NCBI GenBank assembly: GCA_964458705.1 | Contig: CAYWKD010000018.1 | Coordinates: 5,223-69,222 of the forward strand | Origin: JAAUTG01 sp964458705 | GTDB taxonomy: Bacteria; Bacteroidota; Bacteroidia; Chitinophagales; Saprospiraceae | Reading direction: 5' to 3' | DNA: 64,000 nt | Part shown: piece after piece, positions 45,676 to 52,604 of the stretch | Position numbering within the stretch: position 1 is the stretch's first letter | Layout of the letters: every line of letters starts with the position of its first letter | The notes under the pieces: generated by a model | The model's database searches: none | The model's input: only the letters and a program-made list of their open reading frames with translations | Told to the model about the DNA's origin: nothing | Program-made: the position numbers and the translations under genes

Positions 45676-46014
45676 CTAGAGCAACCCTTCGATGTGCACT
45701 TTTAGTATTGCTAAATGTTTAGTGGCAATAACAAAGATGATAGTGTCATCTACTTCATCGTAACCGTGAATAATTTTGTTTCGAGTACTGATAATCTCTC
45801 TGGCTTTAGGAATACTAATTAGCGGGTCAATCTTTAATATCCTATTCGTGGCTTCTCCAATAATTTCAATTTCTCTTTCCACTGCTCTTTTAACTAGCTT
45901 ATCTTGCTGATAAGCCTCAAAAGAATGTATAGATGCCATAAATACACTCACATCTTCTATGGACTGCACGATGTCAAACAAATACTGCTTTATTTTACTA
46001 TCCATTGCTTTCAA
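45676..46014 (-). CDS. HepT-like ribonuclease toxin (DUF86)
   Basis: HEPN-family protein of 112 residues. The catalytic RX4-6HxY motif is intact: RNKIIHGYDEVDD at about residues 83-95. Helices VKRAVEREIEIIGEATNRILK are typical of HepT. HepT cuts RNA and is silenced by MntA, which adds AMP to the Tyr of that motif. Its start overlaps the end of the MntA-like gene by 17 bases, so the two are co-translated. Met4 is an alternative start. Confidence 0.88.
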   Translation of the reverse strand: MKAMDSKIKQYLFDIVQSIEDVSVFMASIHSFEAYQQDKLVKRAVEREIEIIGEATNRILKIDPLISIPKAREIISTRNKIIHGYDEVDDTIIFVIATKHLAILKVHIEGLL

Positions 46015-46342
46015 CTGTTGAAGCGTTATACAAAAGCACTTTTGTTCGCTCCAACTCTGCTCTAAAATAGGGATTAGAAAGGCTACGCATGGTCGTTATA
46101 TCAACAGGTCTTTCCAACAAATCCTCTAGGGCAAACAAAAGATGGAAATAGCAATCCACGTAATCTTCGATGGATAAATCGTTTTTGAAATCAACCAGAA
46201 TATCAACATCACTATCAGCATTGAATCGAGCTTCTTCCAGCACAGAGCCAAAAAAATACAAGCTACTGACTTGGCTTTGTGCACATATTTCAAGAATTTG
46301 ATCTTTGTTTTCTGTTATTAGCGGATTAAGTATCATTTTCAC
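45998..46342 (-). CDS. MntA-like nucleotidyltransferase antitoxin
   Basis: Minimal nucleotidyltransferase of 114 residues. The GSx(10)DxD motif is present in YFFGSVLEEARFNADSDVDILVDF (about residues 30-53), and a third acidic position appears in RPVDITTM. This is the type that AMPylates HepT toxins. It lies directly upstream of the HepT-like gene with a 17-base overlap, and 29 bases downstream of a 66-residue protein gene, forming a three-gene unit. Confidence 0.88.
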   Translation of the reverse strand: MKMILNPLITENKDQILEICAQSQVSSLYFFGSVLEEARFNADSDVDILVDFKNDLSIEDYVDCYFHLLFALEDLLERPVDITTMRSLSNPYFRAELERTKVLLYNASTVESNG

Positions 46343-46371
46343 TTCTTTTTATTGTTGAATGAAACGCTTCT

Positions 46372-46572
46372 TTAACCAAAATTTTCCTGCACTGCCTCCA
46401 CATCTGCTAGAAATTCAGGGTCATGGGCAGCTTGTTTAATCACTGCCATTTTGTGCGCTCGTTCTACCGAAGGAGCACTCACTGTCACTACGTTTACCCC
46501 CAAATGCCTTGCCAGCGAAAGCAATAATTGAATATCTAACGAATTACTGCTTTCTAATATCAGTTGATTCAT
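46372..46572 (-). CDS. Small antitoxin-like protein of unknown family
   Basis: 66 residues. It begins MNQLILESSNSLDIQLLLSLARHLGVNVVTV, resembling short proteins found as the first gene of toxin-antitoxin pairs: a beta strand followed by a helix. The C-terminus is acidic (HDPEFLADVEAVQENFG). It has no clear HTH or AbrB motif. It is the first gene of the MntA-HepT unit, 29 bases upstream. It may be an additional regulator, or a remnant antitoxin whose own toxin has been lost. Confidence 0.55.
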   Translation of the reverse strand: MNQLILESSNSLDIQLLLSLARHLGVNVVTVSAPSVERAHKMAVIKQAAHDPEFLADVEAVQENFG

Positions 46573-47039
46573 GTTTTTCTTCTTTATGCTTTCTACTTAA
46601 TTATTCGTTCTAAGATAGTGGCAAAAGATGTATGATGAATTTGGTTAATAAAACAATAAGGACGAACTTTGGTGTATTCAAACGATTAAAATCAAATTCC
46701 AGTTTTTTCATTGTGAGGTTGTGTCATCATACATTTGACAACACAGCACCTAAATCTCTACACAAATATAGCTGCTAGACACAGCATAGTCAAGTTTTTT
46801 ACAACTTTAATGTATTGTAGTTTAACAAGTAAATATATTGTTAACTCCAATTTAGAAATAGGTGAAATCCTCCATACTAATTCTACATTGAAAAGTTTCG
46901 CCAGCCGATAGACCGCTTGTGCTTTTCTCTTATCTTAGCATAAAATTTGCTCAATCAGCTTATCTGCCGCAGGCAGAAATGAAATATTCCTTTTTTGCCT
47001 ATTACTCAATATTCTTCAAATAAAGTTCAAACCTAGATC
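46573..47039. other. Intergenic region with a small palindrome
   Basis: 467 AT-rich bases between divergent genes. It contains TCTGCCGCAGGCAGA at 46963-46977, a 6-bp stem like REP elements found in this phylum. No coding frame is supported. Confidence 0.45.
46963..46977. repeat. REP-like palindrome
   Basis: TCTGCC-GCA-GGCAGA is a GC-rich palindrome in an AT-rich gap. A related stretch (GCCTGCTGGACGGGCAGG) occurs at about 63479-63496, near the right edge. Confidence 0.4.
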
Positions 47040-48632
47040 ATGCGCTATTTTATACCTTGGGTAACTTTCTTATTCTTTGCTTGCCAACCTAAGGAGCAGC
47101 AATCTTTTGAGTATTATGTTCCACTCGTTTTCCAAGATTCGATTACGCAGCAAATAGTAGAGGAGCAAATGCCAACAAGACCAATTGCTGTTGAATTGAA
47201 TAATTGGCAGTTTGCAGTCGGCAATCCAACTAGTGGATTAATTACAAAGACTATACCCAATCCTGATAGCATAGTGCAGACGCCGCATCGAATCAATCTG
47301 CCCAACACGCCGATGTGGTATATGAAAACCATAGCATTAGATTCTTCTAAACTACTACTAGTCAAAGCAGATGATGGTGCACAAACATTTTATAATGGCA
47401 CGCAACTCAAGCAAGTTCTTCCGAATATTTTTGAACTAAAGGCTTCATCTGAACCAGTACAACTAGCGATTCGAGTATTGAATAATGCTTTGAAAGGCGG
47501 ACTGAGAAAAGCAGAATTGGTAGATGCCCAAGAAGGAAAAAATTATTTTAACAAAGTTGAGGCAACACAATTAGTTCATTCAAGGTATGATTCTATTATA
47601 AACCTTTTATATAATGCGCCATTTGTCCAGCGAGTAAATGCAGGTAGCTACTTAGTAAAAGTTTCAGCAAAAGATACAAACGATCTAAAACTAAAATACA
47701 ACACGGATGCAATAGCTACGTCCACCAGAGTTGAACAAACATTTACTTTCGAACTACCCAATTTATCATCTGACACGGTGTATAATTATTTCTTAGCGCA
47801 AAAGGAAGTCGTTTCCAAAAACTACCAACTCAAGACAGATGATACTACGCTGCCTTTCTCCTTTACCGCTTGGGGGGATAGTCAAGGGGGGTGGAGAACC
47901 TTCAAGCAGTTGACTCAATTGATGTATGAAGATGATCCTGATTTTAGTATTGGTTTAGGGGATTTAGTGGCGAATGGTTCTGAGCCATCCCAATGGTTGG
48001 ATTTTCTGTACGCCATACAACCTTTAGCCGCTAGTATTCCGATTTATCTTGTTATTGGCAATCACGATTATGATGGCTATTATGATGATTTAATTCCTAG
48101 ATTTTACAAGCAGTATATCAGAGCGGACACCTACTTCGCTTGGACGTATAACAATTGTCGTTTTATAGCTCTTGATCCTAATGAGGTCTTTCCTTTAGGT
48201 ATCAAAGGAGAACAGCGAACTTGGTTCTTCAAACAAATCAATTCTGACGAATGGAAAAATGCTAAATGGCGATTTATTCTACTACATCAACCACCTTATT
48301 CACAAGGCTGGCCCGATTATCATGGCGATGACTTTATTCGAGTACTCATTGATGAGCACGCTGAGTCCGCAGGTATTGATTTTGTCCTTTCTGGTCATAG
48401 TCATTGTTATGAACGTTTGACTAAACAGTACGGTAAGCAAACCACACACTTTATTATTCTTGGTGGCGCAGGTGGTGGACTTGAACCGCCACAATCTTCT
48501 GCCTATCCTAAAATGGATACAGTTATTAAAGTTCATAACTACGGTCGTTTTGAAGTATTTGAGGATAGTATTGAATTTGAAGTGCTTGGTCTCAAAAACT
48601 CAATATTGGATCGAATCAATTTTAAAAAATAG
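47040..48632 (+). CDS. Metallophosphoesterase lipoprotein, purple acid phosphatase-like
   Basis: Lipoprotein of 530 residues (lipobox FFAC, Cys15). The first 250 residues form fibronectin-like sandwich domains. The phosphoesterase domain follows at about residues 275-500, with AWGDSQGGW, GLGDLVANG, GNHDYDGY, LLHQPPYS and LSGHSHCYER, the five metal-binding blocks of a dinuclear phosphatase. The layout resembles purple acid phosphatases. It should act on phosphate esters outside the cytoplasm. Transcribed alone, convergent with the radical SAM gene. Confidence 0.88.
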   Translation: MRYFIPWVTFLFFACQPKEQQSFEYYVPLVFQDSITQQIVEEQMPTRPIAVELNNWQFAVGNPTSGLITKTIPNPDSIVQTPHRINLPNTPMWYMKTIALDSSKLLLVKADDGAQTFYNGTQLKQVLPNIFELKASSEPVQLAIRVLNNALKGGLRKAELVDAQEGKNYFNKVEATQLVHSRYDSIINLLYNAPFVQRVNAGSYLVKVSAKDTNDLKLKYNTDAIATSTRVEQTFTFELPNLSSDTVYNYFLAQKEVVSKNYQLKTDDTTLPFSFTAWGDSQGGWRTFKQLTQLMYEDDPDFSIGLGDLVANGSEPSQWLDFLYAIQPLAASIPIYLVIGNHDYDGYYDDLIPRFYKQYIRADTYFAWTYNNCRFIALDPNEVFPLGIKGEQRTWFFKQINSDEWKNAKWRFILLHQPPYSQGWPDYHGDDFIRVLIDEHAESAGIDFVLSGHSHCYERLTKQYGKQTTHFIILGGAGGGLEPPQSSAYPKMDTVIKVHNYGRFEVFEDSIEFEVLGLKNSILDRINFKK

Positions 48633-48662
48633 TTTTTCATATCCAAGAAATACTTGGAGCAT

Positions 48663-49733
48663 CTAAGCAACTGCTCCGCCACAACTAGAACCCGCACCTG
48701 CTGTGCAACCATAACAGTGCTGATTCATCACAATTTGACGCTGTTGCAGTGCTGCAAGATCAAAATTACTAATGTGTTGCGTGGAAGCAGCGACCTTCAA
48801 ATCTAGCATTTGATTAAAGTCGCAGTCATACAAATAGCCGTCCCAACTTACAGAAATAGTATTTCTACACATTAATCCGTTGATTGTAGTAGGATTGTAA
48901 GCAGCTATTAATTTGTTCATGTATTCTTCATAGTTTCCAGTTTGGAGCAAATAATCCAGAAAACGACTAATGGGCAGATTGGTAATTGCTAGAAGCGAAT
49001 TAAATACGATGTCATATTTTCGCTTGAGCTGACGTTTGAACTCTGTTTGTAAAGATTGCTGATTAGCCGGTAAAAACGCACCTGAAGGATTGTAAACCAA
49101 GTTTAATGTCAACCCAGAACCTTCTTTCCCGTAACCTATCTCATTCAGCATTTTCAGTGCTTCAATAGAAGCGTCAAAAACGCCATCCCCTCGCTGACCG
49201 TCCGTTCTGCCTTTACTAAAATGTGGCAATGAAGAGACTACTTCTACTTGATGGTTGGCCAAAAAATTGGGCAGTGTCCGATACTTTGCATTTGCTACAA
49301 TAATTGTCAAATTGCATCTATCAATTACGCGTTTACCCATTTTGCTGCACGCTTCCACAAACCATCTAAAATGAGGATTCATTTCTGGAGCACCACCAGT
49401 GATATCTACTGTGTGTATGCTTGGAATTTGAGCAATCATGGACAAACACTGCTCTAAGGTTTTGCGATCCATATTTTCCTCCTTTCGGTCGGGGCCAGCA
49501 TCTACATGACAATGAGCGCAGGTTTGATTGCAAAGTTTACCAATATTGATCTGGAAAATTTCAATGGGACTAGGCGACAAATAATTGTACCCATCTTGTC
49601 TTATTTTATCTACAAATTGAGGTAGTTTGGCATCTATCAATTGCTTTCCGTTGAGCACTTCTAGCTGAAAAAAGGTATCGGATAATTCAGCTTTTCTTGA
49701 TTTGAGAGACTTCGTAAGTTGTTTTTTTGACAT
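48663..49733 (-). CDS. arsS: Arsenosugar biosynthesis radical SAM protein ArsS
   Basis: Radical SAM enzyme of 356 residues. The iron-sulfur motif CNQTCAHC (Cys68, Cys72, Cys75) is followed by HVDAGPDRKEENMD, which is characteristic of the family. GGAPEMNPHFRWFVEA is the SAM-contact strand. The DUF3641-type C-terminus contains NLVYNPSGAFLP, LMCRNTISVSWDGYLYDCDFNQML and the cysteine-rich end HCYGCTAGAGSSCGG, which likely holds another cluster. The family makes the deoxyadenosyl-arsenic intermediate of arsenosugars. It sits 39 bases downstream of a peroxidase-like gene of the same pathway. The methyltransferase ArsM expected in such loci is not in the window. Confidence 0.9.
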   Translation of the reverse strand: MSKKQLTKSLKSRKAELSDTFFQLEVLNGKQLIDAKLPQFVDKIRQDGYNYLSPSPIEIFQINIGKLCNQTCAHCHVDAGPDRKEENMDRKTLEQCLSMIAQIPSIHTVDITGGAPEMNPHFRWFVEACSKMGKRVIDRCNLTIIVANAKYRTLPNFLANHQVEVVSSLPHFSKGRTDGQRGDGVFDASIEALKMLNEIGYGKEGSGLTLNLVYNPSGAFLPANQQSLQTEFKRQLKRKYDIVFNSLLAITNLPISRFLDYLLQTGNYEEYMNKLIAAYNPTTINGLMCRNTISVSWDGYLYDCDFNQMLDLKVAASTQHISNFDLAALQQRQIVMNQHCYGCTAGAGSSCGGAVA

Positions 49734-49772
49734 AGAAAATTGACGTTGTTACATTTGAATTGCTAGAAAAAA

Positions 49773-50117
49773 TTACATAGTCAGTTGTTTCGCATGGTTC
49801 ATCATTTGAACGGAATTGACTAAAGTAGCACCACTCTTGATGGCTGCTGCTACATGCACGGCTTCCATCATTTGTTCTTCATCGGCTCCTTTCTCCAAGC
49901 AAGTGCTAGAGTAAGCATCAATGCAATAAGGACAAGCGACCGCATGTGCTACGGCTAAGGCAATTAAGGCTTTTTCTCTTTCTGTTAAGGCTCCTTCCTT
50001 GAATACTTCACCGTACCAGTCAAAGAATTTCTTACCCATAGCTTCTTGAAATTCAGTTATTTCACCAAATCTCTTTAAATCATTAGGATCAAAATATTTC
50101 TTTTCTACTTTATTCAT
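49773..50117 (-). CDS. Arsenosugar biosynthesis-associated peroxidase-like protein
   Basis: AhpD-like alkylhydroperoxidase of about 114 residues. The start is placed at ATG 50117 (MNKVEKKYFDPNDLKRFGEI). Upstream codons are hydrophobic and improbable. The redox motif reads ACPYCIDAYSSTC, with Cys62 and Cys65 plus Cys73. VAHAVACPYCIDAY and EAVHVAAAIKSGATLVNSVQMMN match the carboxymuconolactone decarboxylase fold and the version that accompanies ArsS. First gene of a two-gene operon with arsS. Confidence 0.87.
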   Translation of the reverse strand: MNKVEKKYFDPNDLKRFGEITEFQEAMGKKFFDWYGEVFKEGALTEREKALIALAVAHAVACPYCIDAYSSTCLEKGADEEQMMEAVHVAAAIKSGATLVNSVQMMNHAKQLTM

Positions 50118-50311
50118 CTCTTTGTTTACAGTTACTAATAAAATAAGTACGAATATAGATAGTTTATTGGTTGTTGAATTGTACAAAAAAATAAAAAGTA
50201 GAACTTGTCTCAAAGATGACAAACGCAATCAATACCCATATTTAGATAAAAAAGAAGTAAATCGCTTGAATAAAATTAGCATTTCTTTCTAGTTGCAACA
50301 TTAGCTTTTAT

Positions 50312-52291
50312 CTAGCGAAGTAAATTAATTTCTCCGCTGAGTTGTTGTAACTCGCCACTTTTTGGAACGATTTCTGCATACCAAACATAGACTTGATTAG
50401 GCGCATATGCTTTCAGAATGCTCCCGTTCCAGCCGAACGCTTCATCATTAGTGAAGCCATCTCGAATTTGAAACACTAGATTCCCCCAACGATCAAATAT
50501 TTGAAACAGAGGCATTTCATAGCGATGCCGACCGGCAAGGTAAAATACTTCGTTGCCTCCTCTGCCGTTCGGGCTGAACGCATTGGGCTGAAAAAGTTGA
50601 AATGCACTCACGTTCACTTGCAATTCATCCGTAGCTTGGCAACCCGATTCATTTTCGACTTGCAACAGATAATTAACGTCGCTAGTTGGCTGAGCAACCA
50701 CGCTTTTGCAAGTAAAACAATCCAATGTTCCTACTTCACTTTCTTTCCAGTAATGTAGCACAACATTTGACTTTGATGCCAACGTGGGCGTGATGGTTAT
50801 AGATTCTCCTGATTCAATATTAAAATCGTTGCCCAATTCGAGTTGAATATCATCAACAGTCAGTTGAATTTCACCACTCACTTGATCGCAAGAGGTGGTT
50901 ACAGTAACGCTGTAATTTCCCGCTTGCGTTACTTGAATGCTTGGATTGGTCTCATTTGTATTCCATAAAAAAGTTGCTTCACCCGAAATATCTGGGCTAA
51001 TGATAACCGTATCGCCAAGACAAAAACTAGTTGGATCGTTGGAAAAATCAACGCTTAATTCATCAATTTCAAATTTAGTAGGGTCGTTGGGAATGGCTGT
51101 CTCAGGATCGTCTGAAAGAATTAGCTCCGTCTGCGTTTTAGAAGTCAATAAAATGTTACTCAAGAACGCTCTATTATTTACGATTTGTTGATTAGTTTCA
51201 GGGGCAATTTCCACAGTTACCTTGAAGCTATCAACCCCCACTGGAATTATCATTTCATCAATGGCTAAAATATTTTCACCTATTCCACGCTTCACAATTC
51301 CGTTGTAAGGTATTTTGTTAATCGCTGTTATTTTGCAATAACTCGGAAAAGTATCCCGAAAGGAAACATTAGTTTGCTCAATATCCGTTCTATTGATAAC
51401 GGTAAAGTTAAAGTCTAGCAAAGTGCAGGGGGCTGCATTTCTTTTGGAAACTCGATTGAGTAATTTCACCTTGAATGGACAAGAGCAGCCATCTTGATTG
51501 CCTTCAAAACTCAAGCGTTCTAAGTCAGTAATGTAACCGTTCTGCAGATCAAATCTGTACAATCGTCTGTTAGTCGAGTAGCCTTTATAGGGCGAACCAA
51601 TGCCGAACAAATTGCCAAAAGCATCAAAAAATAGTGTTGGTACATTGCCTGCCAAAACTTCCGAAATGGGATAGCTTGAATTATCAATAGTTCGGCTCAG
51701 TAGGTTTATAGTAACTAATCGCCCAGAAAGATGGTCAAATCCATAGAGTTTATTGTTGGTTGGATGAAAGGCTATATCTGCACAGTGAATAGAAGTATTT
51801 TTACGGCTTGTAGTTTTAAGCGGAAAGATTTGTGTTTCAAAATTTCCTGATGTCAAATCTATCAATGCCAACAAATTTATTGGTTCTTCTGGACTAAAAC
51901 CCAGTAACACTAAATACCGCTCATCCGGCGAAACATCTCCCGACACAAAAAGCATTTCTTCTGGAAGGGGTAATTCTACTAGCTCTTGCAACTGATAATC
52001 AGCACTGATGCGGCAGAGTTTATAAGTTTTCCCTAGCACAACGCCATAAATAAGATTTTGACTTGGATGATATGCTATACCATTAATTCGAGTACCGAAA
52101 TAAGAACCCAATTCCTCGAACTGAATCTCACCAGTTGTTTCATTAAAGCTCATTTCCTCGAATAAACTTCCTCCTTGTGCTTCAATCACTCGAAACATTC
52201 TGCCATTACAATCGAAAGTAGCTTGAGCACAGGCTATGTTGCATAATAGAAGTCCTAATATAATTTGGATAATTCCCTTTTCGATCATCAT
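50312..52291 (-). CDS. Secreted protein with T9SS type B sorting domain
   Basis: Exported protein of 659 residues with a signal peptide (about residues 1-22, NIACAQ). The first half (about 30-280) has beta-propeller-like repeats (NLIYGVVLGKTYKL, NKLYGFDHLSGRLVTIN, FDAFGNLFGIG), as in proteins that track data along a chain. It is followed by a DUF11-like section and a PKD/Ig-type region (IQVTQAGNYSVTVTTSCDQ). The C-terminus (FSPNGRGGNEVFYLAG, LFQIFDRWGNLVFQI, FGWNGSIL, GEINLLR) is the gliding-motility-associated type B signal. Likely surface exposed, and exported by the same system as the 1600-residue protein. Confidence 0.9.
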   Translation of the reverse strand: MMIEKGIIQIILGLLLCNIACAQATFDCNGRMFRVIEAQGGSLFEEMSFNETTGEIQFEELGSYFGTRINGIAYHPSQNLIYGVVLGKTYKLCRISADYQLQELVELPLPEEMLFVSGDVSPDERYLVLLGFSPEEPINLLALIDLTSGNFETQIFPLKTTSRKNTSIHCADIAFHPTNNKLYGFDHLSGRLVTINLLSRTIDNSSYPISEVLAGNVPTLFFDAFGNLFGIGSPYKGYSTNRRLYRFDLQNGYITDLERLSFEGNQDGCSCPFKVKLLNRVSKRNAAPCTLLDFNFTVINRTDIEQTNVSFRDTFPSYCKITAINKIPYNGIVKRGIGENILAIDEMIIPVGVDSFKVTVEIAPETNQQIVNNRAFLSNILLTSKTQTELILSDDPETAIPNDPTKFEIDELSVDFSNDPTSFCLGDTVIISPDISGEATFLWNTNETNPSIQVTQAGNYSVTVTTSCDQVSGEIQLTVDDIQLELGNDFNIESGESITITPTLASKSNVVLHYWKESEVGTLDCFTCKSVVAQPTSDVNYLLQVENESGCQATDELQVNVSAFQLFQPNAFSPNGRGGNEVFYLAGRHRYEMPLFQIFDRWGNLVFQIRDGFTNDEAFGWNGSILKAYAPNQVYVWYAEIVPKSGELQQLSGEINLLR

Positions 52292-52604
52292 TATTCTTGA
52301 TAATTATTATTTTCTTACTTTATCACACTCCATTAAATTTCAGTTCACATAATATTGTTTTGCCGCCTCGTTTCCAAATATATCAGTGTCATATTAACTA
52401 CAAATTGCTAACATTTATGTAAAATCATTTTTCTATCAAATTCATTCATAAAAAATAAAGGCAAAAAAAAATGAGCCTTTTTCTATTTCGCCATATATTG
52501 CAGCAGTCCAAGCCAAGAAGCAGGAATCTTTTAACACAAGAAAAAAAGAAACTGCTCGTTTAATACGAACAGAAGTTTACCCAGTGGAAATTACAATGGA
52601 GATT
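52292..52604. other. Intergenic region between divergent T9SS genes
   Basis: 313 AT-rich bases. A weak hairpin AAAGGC / GCCTTT (52457-52462 and 52475-52480) around an A-rich loop is the only structure noticed. It likely contains promoters for both flanking genes. Confidence 0.4.

Noticed and set aside
45383..45679. 98-codon plus-strand frame upstream of the HepT-like gene
   Set aside because: No recognisable domain, signal or promoter, and it overlaps the end of a well-supported gene.
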